The notes: generated by a model from the sequence alone, not told the origin. 64,000 bases of DNA from Oscillospiraceae bacterium (GCA_015067995.1 SVLJ01000004.1:124001-188000), one strand, 5' to 3'. Counted from the first letter of the stretch, positions 7,593-16,497 are shown. Numbers and translations: made by a program.

Positions 7593-8429
7593 ATGATTCT
7601 TGGAATCGATATCGGTGGCTCCACCACAAAAATCGTCGGTCTGCAGGAGGACGGCTCTCCCCTTTCCATGCTGCGCGTCCGGGCCGGCGATCAGGTCACA
7701 TCCCTGTTTGGCGCACTGGGCCGCTACATGACAGAGAACAAGCTTGCGCTTGAGGATATCCGGCGCATCGTGCTCACCGGTGTCGGCGCCGACTTTGTGA
7801 AGCAGGACATCTACGGCGTTCCCACCCGCAAGGCAGACGAGTTCAATGCCACTGCCATGGGCGCACTGGCCCTTTCCGGGCAGGAATCCGGTCTGGTAGT
7901 ATCCATGGGCACCGGCACTGCTTTCCTCTATGCGGATGTCAGCGGCCATGTCCGCCATCTATGTGGAAGTGGTATCGGCGGCGGCACTCTGGGAGGCCTG
8001 TGTAAAAAGATGGTAGGCATGGAGCGTTTCGGCCAGATTAAAAAGCTGGCACTGGACGGTGACCTCCATCAGGTTGACCTGACCATCCGCGACATTGCTC
8101 CCGACCCTGCCAGCACCCTGCATCCCGATATGACCGCCTCCAATTTTGGCAAGCTGGCCGAGGACGCCTCCCCTGCCGATCTGGCTGCAGGTGCCGTCAA
8201 TCTGGTGCTGCAGGCCATCGGTACCATGACCGTTCTGGCATGCCAGAGCTGTCAGGCAAGCACTGTGATCCTCACCGGTTCTGTCACCACACTGGATCAG
8301 GCTGAACCCAATTTCCGACTTTTCGAACAGCTCTACGGCATCCACTATATCATCCCGGAAAATGCTACCTTCGCCACTGCCATTGGTGCAGCTCTTTGCT
8401 CTCTGAAAGGCATGGACAAGTCTCTGTAA
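7593..8429 (+). CDS. coaW: Type II pantothenate kinase
   Basis: 278 residues of the actin-like ATPase fold. It opens with GIDIGGSTTKIV (phosphate-1 loop), has DEFNATAMGAL near residue 92 (the stretch that marks type II PanK), VVSMGTGTAFLY near 110 and GSGIGGGTLGGL near 128. The enzyme phosphorylates pantothenate in the first committed step of coenzyme A synthesis. The eukaryotic-like type II form is found in bacteria mainly in staphylococci and some clostridia and is usually not feedback-inhibited by CoA. AGGAGG precedes the ATG by eight bases. It is a single-gene unit with its own promoter and terminator. Confidence 0.9.
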   Translation: MILGIDIGGSTTKIVGLQEDGSPLSMLRVRAGDQVTSLFGALGRYMTENKLALEDIRRIVLTGVGADFVKQDIYGVPTRKADEFNATAMGALALSGQESGLVVSMGTGTAFLYADVSGHVRHLCGSGIGGGTLGGLCKKMVGMERFGQIKKLALDGDLHQVDLTIRDIAPDPASTLHPDMTASNFGKLAEDASPADLAAGAVNLVLQAIGTMTVLACQSCQASTVILTGSVTTLDQAEPNFRLFEQLYGIHYIIPENATFATAIGAALCSLKGMDKSL

Positions 8430-8461
8430 AGTTAGTTCACTTGCCTGGATACAGATACAGA

Positions 8462-8498
8462 AGAATCCCCTCCGCCATGTGCGGAAGGGATTCTTTTT
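8462..8498 (+). terminator. Terminator of coaW
   Basis: The hairpin GAATCCC...GGGATTC with inner TCCGC/GCGGA pairing is followed by TTTTTT on the plus strand. It lies in the gap between two converging genes. Confidence 0.8.
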
Positions 8499-8520
8499 TC
8501 ATATCAACTCCGTTGACGGA

Positions 8521-8961
8521 TCAGTCCTCAGGCTTGATCTCCACGATCTCTTCCTGAATGCTCTCCAAATCGAACTCCAGGCGCTCACCGCAGTTGGGGC
8601 AGATGACTTCGCCCTCTTCCAGGATGCTCTCGTCGAAGAAGATTTCCTCCTCACAGGTAGGGCAGGTAGTGGCGTAGCAATCCTCGCTCTCTTCCTCCTC
8701 GTCTTCCTCGTCCTCATAATCATCATCGTCCTCTTCCCACTCTTCGTAGACGATGTCCTCGATATCCTCCAGATCGTCGCTGACGGCGTCCAGACCCTCG
8801 CTCAGCTCCATCTGCAGCTCCTGCATATCCTCGATCTCCAGAGCCATGTCGTCCAGCACATCGATAATAGCGGCAAACAGCTTGCCTTCCTTGCTGTCCT
8901 TATCCAGATTCAGGCCATCAGCCAGACCTTTCAGATATGCAACCTTCTCAGTAATTCCCAT
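8521..8961 (-). CDS. Acidic zinc-ribbon protein (CD1247-type)
   Basis: 146 residues. The N-terminal 50 residues (MGITEKVAYLKGLADGL...) form a helical region. They are followed by an extremely acidic segment, about residues 58-92, made largely of Glu, Asp and Tyr, and then a C-terminal zinc ribbon with CPTC (near 99-102) and CPNCG (near 121-125). Proteins of this layout recur in Clostridia next to the elongation factor P gene, as here; their function is not known. The gap to efp is 78 bp and both are on the minus strand, so they probably share a transcript. The four cysteines suggest a bound zinc; partner and substrate are unknown. Confidence 0.75.
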   Translation of the reverse strand: MGITEKVAYLKGLADGLNLDKDSKEGKLFAAIIDVLDDMALEIEDMQELQMELSEGLDAVSDDLEDIEDIVYEEWEEDDDDYEDEEDEEEESEDCYATTCPTCEEEIFFDESILEEGEVICPNCGERLEFDLESIQEEIVEIKPED

Positions 8962-9039
8962 GGTAATAACTCCTTTCTGTTGTGAAACAGCTTCTTTGAT
9001 TGAGAGGGGGGATTGCCATCCCCCCTCCGTATGTCTTGA

Positions 9040-9609
9040 TTACTCCTTAACGCGGCCAATATATTCGCCGGTACGGGTATCGATCTGGATTTTCTCACCC
9101 TCATTGATGAACAGGGGCACCTGCACCACAGCGCCGGTCTCCAGCGTAGCAGCCTTGGTGACGTTGGTGGCGGTGTCACCCTTGACACCGGGCTCAGCAT
9201 CGGTGACCAGCAGGTCAACGAAGTTGGGAGCTTCCACAGTAAACACACTGCCCTTGTAGCTGAGCAGCTTGCACATGGTGTTTTCCTTGACGAACTTGAA
9301 TGCATCACCCAAAACATCAGCGTTCAGGGGAACCATGTCATAGGTCTCGGGATCCATGAAGTAGTACAGATCACCATCGGTGTAGCTGTACTCAGCATCG
9401 CGGCGCTCCACAGCGCCCTGCTCGAACTTGGCGGTGGGGTTAAAAGCCTCTTCACGAACAGCACCGGTCATCACGTTTCTGTACTTGGTACGCACGAATG
9501 CGGCACCCTTACCGGGCTTGACGTGCTGGAAGTCCACGACCACCATGGGCTTACCGTCCATCTCAAAAATGACACCCTTGCGAAAATCGCCGGCAACAAC
9601 AGTAGGCAT
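9040..9609 (-). CDS. efp: Elongation factor P
   Basis: 189 residues covering the three beta-barrel domains of EF-P. The loop KPGKG (residues 31-35) contains the lysine (K34) that is modified in other bacteria. The protein binds ribosomes stalled on consecutive prolines and restores peptide bond formation. The C-terminal part ([20 protein letters not shown], near 160-180) is the usual domain III signature. GAGGAGG stands upstream of the ATG. No modifying enzyme (EpmA, EpmB, EarP) is visible nearby. The gene is probably transcribed with the zinc-ribbon gene after it. Confidence 0.95.
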   Translation of the reverse strand: MPTVVAGDFRKGVIFEMDGKPMVVVDFQHVKPGKGAAFVRTKYRNVMTGAVREEAFNPTAKFEQGAVERRDAEYSYTDGDLYYFMDPETYDMVPLNADVLGDAFKFVKENTMCKLLSYKGSVFTVEAPNFVDLLVTDAEPGVKGDTATNVTKAATLETGAVVQVPLFINEGEKIQIDTRTGEYIGRVKE

Positions 9610-9690
9610 AGCTTATTCCTCCTCACAAATCTACGAGAAAACGACCCGCAGGAGGACATTTTCTCTATATCTAGTAAAATTACCGTTGAT

Positions 9691-9719
9691 ATTTTACCGT
9701 ATATTGCAAAGCATTTCAA
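9691..9719 (-). promoter_or_regulatory. Promoter of efp
   Basis: On the minus strand TTGAAA (9714-9719), a 17-bp spacer and TAAAAT (9691-9696). The leader contains a short hairpin (GAGAAAA/TTTTCTC) before the ribosome site. Confidence 0.6.
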
Positions 9720-9747
9720 GTAGTTTTCCAATAGTTCCTTGTTTTTT

Positions 9748-10260
9748 TCAAACTTCTTTCCGTAAATCCTCAGGCGAGAGCGTTTTAAACGGTCTTTGCA
9801 GTGTGTGCAGCACCTTCTGCCAACCGGTCACAGCACCTCCCATTGGTTCTACCATCAGCGCCAGAACCCCGGCACGATTTGCCGCCAGCACATCGGTCAG
9901 GAGCTTGTCACCCAGCATGGCCGTGTGTTCCCTGCCAACGCCGACCATTTCCATAGCCGCCAGAAGTCCTCTCGGGCTGGGTTTTCCTGCATGTCCCTGA
10001 TAGGATATGCCCAGTTCCGCACAATATTCCTCCACACGTTCGGGAGAACGGTTATTGGAGATGATCATCATAGTGATTCCCTCTGCCTGCAGCGCGGCAA
10101 TCCAGGCCTTCAGCACATTGTCCGGACGACGGACAGATTTCGGTGCCAGCGTATAGTCCAGATCGCTGAGCAGCAGAGTGATTCCGCGCTCTCTCAGCCA
10201 CGCAGGTGTCAGTTGTACATAACGATCCAAAACCACATCAGGAACCAGTGAAAAGGGCAT
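9748..10260 (-). CDS. yqeG: YqeG-family HAD-IIIA phosphatase
   Basis: 170 residues of the small HAD phosphatase class IIIA. Motif I appears as LLSDLDYTL (near 35-42), motif II as MIISNN (near 65), and the acidic motif as MLGDKLLTDVLAA (near 117-128). This matches the YqeG family, where the hydrolysed substrate is not established; one member (B. subtilis YqeG) sits in an operon with yqeH and other ribosome-assembly genes, which are absent here. The ATG at 10258-10260 has AGGAA seven bases upstream; an earlier in-frame start has no ribosome site. The gene is directly upstream of efp on the same strand. Confidence 0.85.
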   Translation of the reverse strand: MPFSLVPDVVLDRYVQLTPAWLRERGITLLLSDLDYTLAPKSVRRPDNVLKAWIAALQAEGITMMIISNNRSPERVEEYCAELGISYQGHAGKPSPRGLLAAMEMVGVGREHTAMLGDKLLTDVLAANRAGVLALMVEPMGGAVTGWQKVLHTLQRPFKTLSPEDLRKEV

Positions 10261-10324
10261 AAACAATTCCTCATTTTCATAGAGTAATGTCAGGATCAGT
10301 TTTCCCAACTATTATAATATATTG

Positions 10325-10353
10325 AGTATACCAGTTCCGTACAGATTCTACAA
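10325..10353 (-). promoter_or_regulatory. Probable promoter of yqeG
   Basis: On the minus strand TTGTAG (10348-10353), a 17-bp spacer and TATACT (10325-10330). It overlaps the ribosome-site region of the divergent gene. Confidence 0.45.
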
Positions 10354-10367
10354 GGGGGTTCATCTGT

Positions 10368-11114
10368 ATGCAGCTCTATCTTGCAGTGACGCCAACGGAA
10401 GAACAGGAGGTCTGCCGTCGAACCCGACGTCTGGCCCATGTGGCATACCGCATCGGAAAGGGCATGCTGCTGCGCCAGGAGCTGAGCGCAAGTATACGCG
10501 GTGGACTCCTCTCTCTCAGTGACCAGGACGCGCCGTTTATACCGAATCCAGAGCAGCTGGTGACAGCCATTCTGCGGGAATGTGCACAGCGCGGTTATTC
10601 CGGTGTTGTGGCAGATTTTGAGCTGCCGCCCACCAAAGACCGCATTGCCCTGCTCCGTGCGCTTGCCAATCGAAGTAGTAAAAGCTTTCAGCTGCTTGTC
10701 CCGGAAGGGTGGTCTATTCCCGGCGCATCCGTACTGATCAACACCGCCGTTTCCGGTGGAAATCTCACGCAATATCTGCAGGAAGCCATCCGGCGATACC
10801 CCGGCGCGTCGCTGGATCTCCAACGCCTGATGATGGATTTTACGCTGCCTGCCCCTTCTGGTGAGGGCAAGCCTCTGTCATTGGATGAGCTGACTTCCCT
10901 GCGAAAACGTCTTGGCCCATCGGTGTTCTTCTCCCCGGAGCTATGTTCCCGATACTTCACCTATATGCAGGGGAGTCAGGCACACTTCGTTCTTTATGAT
11001 GACGCAGAAACGATGCAGCAGAAAATGAAACTGGCACAGACCATGGGATATCGTACGGCACTGGTCATGTATCCGGAAGTCAGTGATCTGATAGGACAGC
11101 TGTTCTCCGCCTGA
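10368..11114 (+). CDS. Conserved-looking protein of unknown function
   Basis: 248 residues, soluble, with no signal peptide or membrane segment. I do not recognise the family. Visible features are an N-terminal strand MQLYLAVTP, a central GYSGVVADFELPPTKDRI (near 75-92) and a C-terminal HFVLYDD ... GYRTALVMYPEVSDL. Alternating strands and helices with a VVADFE strand hint at a barrel such as those of GH18-like proteins, but the GH18 catalytic DxxDxDxE is not present, so an enzymatic role is not claimed. AGGGGG lies nine bases before the ATG. It is transcribed away from yqeG and towards rpsU, standing alone. Confidence 0.65.
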   Translation: MQLYLAVTPTEEQEVCRRTRRLAHVAYRIGKGMLLRQELSASIRGGLLSLSDQDAPFIPNPEQLVTAILRECAQRGYSGVVADFELPPTKDRIALLRALANRSSKSFQLLVPEGWSIPGASVLINTAVSGGNLTQYLQEAIRRYPGASLDLQRLMMDFTLPAPSGEGKPLSLDELTSLRKRLGPSVFFSPELCSRYFTYMQGSQAHFVLYDDAETMQQKMKLAQTMGYRTALVMYPEVSDLIGQLFSA

Positions 11115-11124
11115 CATGCCGCAG

Positions 11125-11162
11125 ATAAAAAAGAAAAAGTGCCGCACCAAAGGTGCGGCACT
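11125..11162 (-). terminator. Terminator of rpsU
   Basis: A perfect 11-bp stem (11138-11148 with 11152-11162, loop AAA) is followed on the minus strand by TTTTTCTTTTTT. It can also stop transcription from the converging gene. Confidence 0.9.
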
Positions 11163-11170
11163 GGTGTTTC

Positions 11171-11356
11171 TTAATAGAAACGCTTATTCTTGTTCTTGCG
11201 AGCAGCCTCAGACTTCTTGCGGCGCTTAACGCTGGGGCTCTCATAATGCTCACGCTTGCGAACCTCGGCAATCACGCCAGCCTTGGCGCAGCTGCGCTTG
11301 AAACGCTTCAGAGCGCTGTCGATAGACTCGCCCTCTTTGACATGGATCTCAGACAT
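11171..11356 (-). CDS. rpsU: 30S ribosomal protein S21
   Basis: 61 residues, the normal length for S21. It starts [20 protein letters not shown] and ends in the highly basic [19 protein letters not shown]21 binds the head of the small subunit and helps pair the mRNA with the 3' end of 16S rRNA. It is a one-gene unit with a consensus promoter and a strong terminator. Confidence 0.96.
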   Translation of the reverse strand: MSEIHVKEGESIDSALKRFKRSCAKAGVIAEVRKREHYESPSVKRRKKSEAARKNKNKRFY

Positions 11357-11434
11357 CTATATTTCCCTCCCTCCGAGGTATCCGGCTAAATCCAGGATAC
11401 TTAAGGGCCATATAATTATGGCGTCAACAACGCT

Positions 11435-11463
11435 ATTATACGGACGATCTTATGGAATGTCAA
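11435..11463 (-). promoter_or_regulatory. Consensus promoter of rpsU
   Basis: On the minus strand TTGACA (11458-11463), a 17-bp spacer and TATAAT (11435-11440), all perfect matches. The leader holds a small hairpin CCATA/TATGG. Confidence 0.85.
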
Positions 11464-11538
11464 GGAATTTTTTATAAAATACCGGGTTTTTCCGCAAATT
11501 ATCTCCCGAATTCCTGTTCATTCCTTCATACAGGAATA

Positions 11539-13962
11539 TTACTGAGGCTTGACAATGAGATTGACCAGGCGGTTCTTCACGAAAATGGTCTTGACCACCT
11601 TCATGCCCTCTACAGCCTTCTGGACTTTCTCCACCTCCATGGCGGCAGCCACAACGGCAGCCTCCTCGCTGTTGGTGGGAACCGTAACAGCCCCCTTCAG
11701 CTTGCCGTTGACCTGAATGGCCATATCCACGGTAGCAGCCACAGTCTTGGCAGCGTCATAGACAGGCCAGCCGCTCTGGCAGCACATCATGCCTTCCTTC
11801 TCTGCCCAGCCAAGCATCTCCCACAGTTCCTCAGAAATATGAGGAGTGAAGGGGCTGAGCAGCTGCAGCAGGATCTTCATATCACCGCGGCTGACGCCGT
11901 TGGCAGCCATTTCGTTAACAGCAGTCATCATGGCGGCAATGGCCGTATTCATCTTCAGGGTATCCACATCATCCGTGACCTTCTTGATGGTCTTGTGGAG
12001 GATGGGCTCGTTGGCAGCGGTAACCTCATAGCTGTCGGAAGCGCTCTCCGCCAGATTCCAGACACGATCCAGGAAGCGCTTGGAGCCCTTAACGGCCTCG
12101 GTGGACCAGATGGCAGCCTGCTCGAAATCGCCGACGAACATGATATACAGACGCATGGTGTCTGCGCCGTACTCCGCAATGACATCGGTGGGATTGACCA
12201 CGTTGCCCCGGGACTTGGACATCTTGATGCCGCCCTCACCCAGAATCATGCCGTGGCTGGTACGCTTGGCATAGGGCTCCTTGGTGGAGACCACGCCGAT
12301 ATCATACAGGAACTTGTGCCAGAAACGGCTGTACAGCAGATGCAGGGTGGTGTGTTCCATGCCGCCGTTGTACCAATCCACGGGACCCCAATACTGCTCT
12401 GCTTCTTTGCTGACCAGTTCCTTATCATTGTGAGCATCCATATAGCGCAGGAAATACCAGCTGGAACCGGCCCACTGAGGCATGGTATCCGTCTCACGCT
12501 GGGCAGGGCCGCCGCAGCAGGGGCAGGTGGTGTTGACCCAGTCGGTCATCTTGCTCAGGGGAGACTCACCGGTATCAGTAACTTCATAGCTGTCCACCTC
12601 AGGCAGCAGCAGAGGCAGCTGCTCCTCAGGCAGAGCCACCCAGCCGCACTTCTCACAGTTCACCAGAGGAATGGGTTCACCCCAGTAACGCTGACGGGAG
12701 AACACCCAGTCGCGCAGCTTGTAGTTGGTCTTGGGATGGCCAATGCCCTGCTCCTCCACCCATTTCTTCATGGTGGGGATGGCTTCCCGGACAGTGAGCC
12801 CGTTCAGCAGGCCGGAGTTGACCATGATGCCGGTATCATCCTTCAGGGTAAATGCTTCCTTGGTGATATCGCCGCCCTGAACCACCTCGATGATGGGCAG
12901 GCCGAACTTGGTGGCAAACTCCCAGTCGCGCTGATCATGGCCGGGCACGCCCATGACAGCGCCGGTACCATAGCTCATCAGCACATAGTCGGAAACGAAG
13001 ATGGGGATCTCTTCCTTGGTGGCGGGATTGATGGCGGTAACACCCTCCAGGCGGACGCCGGTCTTATCCTTGCTCAGCTCGCTGCGCTCAAAGTCGGACT
13101 TGCGGGCAGCCTCCTCGCGGTAAGCAGCCACAGCCTCCCAGTTGGCCAGCTTGTCCTTCCATTTCTCCAGATACGGATGTTCGGGAGAAAGCACCATATA
13201 GGTAACACCGAACAGGGTATCGCAGCGTGTGGTGTAGACGGTCATAGTATCGCCGGCAGTAGTGCCGAAGTCCAATTCCGTACCTTCGCTGCGGCCAATC
13301 CAGTTGCGCTGCTGGATCTTCACGCGGTTGATATAATCCACATCGTCCAGATCGTCGATCAACCGGTCTGCATACTTGGTGATGGCCAGCATCCACTGGC
13401 TCTTCTCCTTACGGATAACTTCACCGCCGCAGCGCTCACAGCCACCGTCCACCACTTCTTCGTTGGCCAGAACGATCTTGCAGCTGGTACACCAGTTGAC
13501 CGGCATGGATGCCTTGTAAGCCAGTCCTTTCTTAAACAGCTGCAGGAATATCCACTGAGTCCATTTATAGTAGCTGGGATCGGTGGTATTCACCTCTCTG
13601 TCCCAGTCAAAGGAATAGCCCAGCGCCTGCAGCTGACGTCGGAAGTTTGCCACGTTGTCATGGGTGACCTTGGCAGGATGGATCTTATTCTTAATGGCGA
13701 AGTTCTCCGTGGGCAGACCGAAAGCGTCATAACCCATGGGGAACAGAACATTATAACCCTGCATCCGCTTCTTGCGGCAGATGATGTCCATGGCAGTAAA
13801 CGGACGGGCATGGCCCACATGCAGTCCCTGTGCAGAAGGATACGGGAATTCGATCAGGCCGAAAAACTTCTCCTTCTTGTCACCCGTGACAGCAGCGTAA
13901 GGCTTTGCCTCCAGCCACTTGTCCTGCCACTTCTTTTCAATGGCTGTAAAATCGTACTTCAT
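11539..13962 (-). CDS. leuS: Leucyl-tRNA synthetase
   Basis: 807 residues, a class I synthetase charging tRNA-Leu. The HIGH signature is HVGHA (48-52) and the KMSKS signature is [10 protein letters not shown] in the last third. Between them lie a zinc-type CTSC ... CERC insertion (near 150-170), a second CEKCGW, and the editing domain (near 220-420) with [15 protein letters not shown], which hydrolyses mischarged tRNA. The C-terminal helical anticodon-binding region is complete. The gene is controlled by a T-box leader directly upstream, so expression should rise when uncharged tRNA-Leu accumulates. Confidence 0.97.
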   Translation of the reverse strand: MKYDFTAIEKKWQDKWLEAKPYAAVTGDKKEKFFGLIEFPYPSAQGLHVGHARPFTAMDIICRKKRMQGYNVLFPMGYDAFGLPTENFAIKNKIHPAKVTHDNVANFRRQLQALGYSFDWDREVNTTDPSYYKWTQWIFLQLFKKGLAYKASMPVNWCTSCKIVLANEEVVDGGCERCGGEVIRKEKSQWMLAITKYADRLIDDLDDVDYINRVKIQQRNWIGRSEGTELDFGTTAGDTMTVYTTRCDTLFGVTYMVLSPEHPYLEKWKDKLANWEAVAAYREEAARKSDFERSELSKDKTGVRLEGVTAINPATKEEIPIFVSDYVLMSYGTGAVMGVPGHDQRDWEFATKFGLPIIEVVQGGDITKEAFTLKDDTGIMVNSGLLNGLTVREAIPTMKKWVEEQGIGHPKTNYKLRDWVFSRQRYWGEPIPLVNCEKCGWVALPEEQLPLLLPEVDSYEVTDTGESPLSKMTDWVNTTCPCCGGPAQRETDTMPQWAGSSWYFLRYMDAHNDKELVSKEAEQYWGPVDWYNGGMEHTTLHLLYSRFWHKFLYDIGVVSTKEPYAKRTSHGMILGEGGIKMSKSRGNVVNPTDVIAEYGADTMRLYIMFVGDFEQAAIWSTEAVKGSKRFLDRVWNLAESASDSYEVTAANEPILHKTIKKVTDDVDTLKMNTAIAAMMTAVNEMAANGVSRGDMKILLQLLSPFTPHISEELWEMLGWAEKEGMMCCQSGWPVYDAAKTVAATVDMAIQVNGKLKGAVTVPTNSEEAAVVAAAMEVEKVQKAVEGMKVVKTIFVKNRLVNLIVKPQ

Positions 13963-14000
13963 TATGCTTCTCCTTCATTTCTATGAAAGTATTTCCCTGT

Positions 14001-14258
14001 AAAAAACGCCCCTGAGCCAATGGCTCAGGGGCGTTGGAATACGCGTTACCACCCTGATTCGGTCATCCGTTGCCGAATGACCCTCAGTGGTCCATGGGAC
14101 CGTGCCTGTAACGGGGCTGAACCGTTTCGCCCTAAGTAGAAAACCTCAGGCGAAAAACTCCGGGACCAGTATCACAGGACTTCCCCACCGGCTTGCACCG
14201 CCGCCGGCTCTCTGAGGGCGGAAGACTCCCGCGTTTTTCCCATCATCGTTGCTGAACG
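14001..14258 (-). promoter_or_regulatory. T-box riboswitch leader of leuS (probable specifier CTG)
   Basis: On the minus strand the leader shows the AGAGAG motif followed by a stem I arm (GGTGCAAGCC), the conserved T-box AGGGTGGTAACGCG (14042-14055) and a terminator hairpin with arms ACGCCCCTGAGCC / GGCTCAGGGGCGT and a T run (14001-14035). In the specifier region the triplet CTG appears in GATACTGGTC, a leucine codon that fits the gene. Uncharged tRNA pairs with the specifier and T-box, stabilises the antiterminator and allows leuS to be transcribed. The triplet assignment is by eye and less sure than the T-box itself. Confidence 0.9.
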
Positions 14259-14264
14259 CATACT

Positions 14265-14293
14265 ATTCTATGGGCAATCGACGGTTTTGTCAA
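14265..14293 (-). promoter_or_regulatory. Promoter of the T-box/leuS unit
   Basis: On the minus strand TTGACA (14288-14293), a 17-bp spacer and TAGAAT (14265-14270), just upstream of the T-box leader. Confidence 0.8.
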
Positions 14294-14318
14294 GTCTCAT
14301 CTGCGGTTTTCCCGCTTC

Positions 14319-14678
14319 TCAATCCTCAGTCAGCACACCGCTGAGGTCAACGGGAACACCGTCACTCCACAGACGCTCCAGAGAATAGAACTCTCTGGCC
14401 TCGGCATTGAATACATGCACCACGATATCGCCGTAATCCAGCAGCACCCAGGTTCCATCACGGTAACCCTCGCGACGCAGAACATGCACGCCCTGCTCAT
14501 CCAGCGCTTTCTCCACAGAGCCACACAGGGCATTGATCTGCGTATTGGAATTACCGGTGGCAAAAACAAAGTAGTCCGCCAGGCTGGTCAGATCCGTGAC
14601 CTTGATGGCAGAGACGCCAATTCCCTTCTTCTCGTCCAGTGCCTTTGCGGCAGCCAGCGCCATTTCCTTCGGTGTCAT
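14319..14678 (-). CDS. rsfS: Ribosomal silencing factor RsfS
   Basis: 119 residues, the usual size of the RsfS/Iojap family. The core reads DLTSLADYFVFATGNSNTQINAL and then GTWVLLDYGDIVVHVFN, both typical. The protein binds L14 of the large subunit and blocks subunit joining when nutrients are short. It lies 151 bp after the LCP gene on the same strand and closes the run that begins with smc. In many Firmicutes nadD, yqeK and rsfS are neighbours; here the LCP gene has been set between them. Confidence 0.94.
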   Translation of the reverse strand: MTPKEMALAAAKALDEKKGIGVSAIKVTDLTSLADYFVFATGNSNTQINALCGSVEKALDEQGVHVLRREGYRDGTWVLLDYGDIVVHVFNAEAREFYSLERLWSDGVPVDLSGVLTED

Positions 14679-14829
14679 ATTGATTCATCCTTTCTGTCGT
14701 TGAACGCCGGTTTCAGGTGATGCCACCGGCAGTTGTATCTGGTTATACAGCAGACTCTGCTTCTTCTGTCACATGATTTTCATCCGTTTTCTCAGTCAGT
14801 ATGCCGTCAGAAGCCTACGGAATACCGAA

Positions 14830-16497
14830 TTACGTCCCAGGGGTCGTCCCGCTCTTTTCAGATTCCGGAGCCTTAGGCGGCGGAAGAGCCGCTTCTTTAT
14901 CCGCAACCTGACCGGATGTAGAGCCAATGCTGCCGTCCGGATTGACATACATGATGTCCAGATCCTCCAGCGTAAATGCTTCTTTATAAGGATTCAGCGA
15001 TTCATTCACCAACTGCAGAAGCTCCTCCGCTTTAGGCACTACATATGCCAAAGTAGAGTATGTTCCCAGCCGTTCCGTGAGATTCCGGCTGTATACGTCA
15101 GCATAGGAATACGGCATAGTGACGAAAGATACATCCTCCACGCTCAATCCGCCCTGAACAGCCTGCAGGCCAAACCACAGGATATTGGAAAAAGACAGGC
15201 TGGTCTGTACATTGTCCTCAAATACTTTGGCAATATCTCTGATTCGAGCCACATTCTCCGCCTTCAGCATCTGCACAATCACAGCCTTCAGGAAGCTCTG
15301 CTGCATCTTCATACGGCCGGAATCGCCGATACCGCCATGGTAGCCATGGGGACTTTCCGGATCGTTTTTGCGCCAGCGAATCACCTGCATGGCATCCTCG
15401 CCGCTAAGCAGGCGATAGCCCTTTTCCTGCTCAATCACCAGATTCTGATAAGGATCATGATAGTCCATAGTATACGGAACGTCAAACCAGACGCCGCCTA
15501 TGGCATCCACCATGGCGCCCACGGCTTCCCATTCCACCACGACCTCATAGTCAGGCTCAAAGCCCACCAGCTGAGAAATCTCCCGATAGACAGCCTGCAG
15601 GCCCTTATTGCCTTTTCCGTAGCTGTTGTATACGGAATTGATCTTCTTTCCGTCCCAGCTGACATTGACCATGGTATCACGCGGAACGGACATCACGGTT
15701 GCCTTCTGATTGGTAACATCATAGCTGGCCAGCAGCATCGTATCGGTATTGCCGCCGCCGCCGGTATCACGTCCCAAAATCAGAATCGTATAATACTTAT
15801 CCGACTTGCGCTCACCATAGGTTTTCGGCACATGGCCTTCGTATACAATCTCCTCCACCGGTTCCTCGGAGCTGTCTTCGTCCGGTACCGCGAACACAGG
15901 AGGCTTCTTGTTGTCGACCGTTGGAATCTCCGGTTCCTGGAACAGCGACCGATATCCAGCCACACCCAGAACAGCGATCGCCAAAACGACACAGAGCGCA
16001 GCAAGCCACTTCTGAATGGTTGTCAGCCGCCATCGTTTTTTCTCTTCCGCTTCCGGCTGTTCATCCTCAGGCAGTTCTTCCTCCGTCAGTTCCAGCTCCA
16101 GCAGCTCTTCCTCCGTCAGTTCCAGTGCCGCCAACTCTTCTTCCGTCAGTTCCAGCTCCGACGCCTCTATTGCGGGCAGTTCTTCCTCCGCGAGCTTCTC
16201 CTGTAACAGATCCGCTTCTGCCTGTTCCGCTGCCGCAGGCACCGTTTCCGGCATTTCTTCTGTCGGCTCCGTCGGTTCCGATTCTATTGGTTTCGTCTCC
16301 GGCAGCTCCGTTCCTGCCGGCTCCATCTCTGTCAGCTGAATCTCCGTCAGTTCCGCTTCCGTCAGCTTAACCTGTGACCATTCCGCCACGGTCATCGCAA
16401 TTTCCGCCAGTTCCGCTTCCGTCAACTCGACCTCGAGCATTTCTGCTTGGTGTCGTTTCACTTCGGACTGATCCATATTATTTACACCGTCACTCAC
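14830..16497 (-). CDS. LCP-family (LytR-CpsA-Psr) cell-wall phosphotransferase with an acidic repeat N-terminus
   Basis: 555 residues. Residues 1-155 are a cytoplasmic, very acidic region built of decapeptide repeats; a membrane span follows (about 164-182) and then the external LCP domain. The LCP domain shows YYTILILGRDTGGGGNTDTM (about 235-254) and MSVPRDTMV (about 269-277), whose Asp and Arg residues bind the polyprenyl-pyrophosphate substrate. It continues to a C-terminal tail rich in Pro, Ser and Gly. LCP enzymes move anionic polymers from undecaprenyl-pyrophosphate to peptidoglycan. The start is GTG at 16495-16497, overlapping the TGA of nadD/yqeK (GTGA), which suggests translational coupling; an ATG seven codons later is possible. 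The long repeat region is unusual for the family. Confidence 0.88.
   Translation of the reverse strand: MSDGVNNMDQSEVKRHQAEMLEVELTEAELAEIAMTVAEWSQVKLTEAELTEIQLTEMEPAGTELPETKPIESEPTEPTEEMPETVPAAAEQAEADLLQEKLAEEELPAIEASELELTEEELAALELTEEELLELELTEEELPEDEQPEAEEKKRWRLTTIQKWLAALCVVLAIAVLGVAGYRSLFQEPEIPTVDNKKPPVFAVPDEDSSEEPVEEIVYEGHVPKTYGERKSDKYYTILILGRDTGGGGNTDTMLLASYDVTNQKATVMSVPRDTMVNVSWDGKKINSVYNSYGKGNKGLQAVYREISQLVGFEPDYEVVVEWEAVGAMVDAIGGVWFDVPYTMDYHDPYQNLVIEQEKGYRLLSGEDAMQVIRWRKNDPESPHGYHGGIGDSGRMKMQQSFLKAVIVQMLKAENVARIRDIAKVFEDNVQTSLSFSNILWFGLQAVQGGLSVEDVSFVTMPYSYADVYSRNLTERLGTYSTLAYVVPKAEELLQLVNESLNPYKEAFTLEDLDIMYVNPDGSIGSTSGQVADKEAALPPPKAPESEKSGTTPGT
16066..16155 (-). repeat. Three tandem 30-bp (10-residue) repeats in the LCP gene
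   Basis: Residues 115-144 are three direct decapeptides, LELTEEELAA, LELTEEELLE and LELTEEELPE, encoded by three near-identical 30-bp units. More degenerate copies of the same period (VELTEAELAE, VKLTEAELTE, IQLTEMEPAG) lie at about residues 23-62. Confidence 0.9.

Noticed and set aside
9009-9034. G/C-run hairpin (GGGGGAT/ATCCCCC) between efp and the zinc-ribbon gene as a terminator
   Set aside because: No T run follows it on the minus strand, so it is at most a processing or attenuation hairpin.
11517-11545. Inverted repeat ATTCCTGT/ACAGGAAT after leuS as a terminator
   Set aside because: The stem is short (8 bp) with a long loop and no T run follows.
11452-13986. A long open frame on the plus strand opposite leuS (over 800 codons)
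   Set aside because: It is the mirror of a well-recognised leuS, has no ribosome site or recognisable motif, and its residues (rich in His, Gly, Leu) follow from the codon bias of the real gene.
16066-16155. Tandem 30-bp units considered as a CRISPR-like or intergenic repeat array
   Set aside because: The units are contiguous with no spacers and lie in frame inside the LCP gene, encoding decapeptides.
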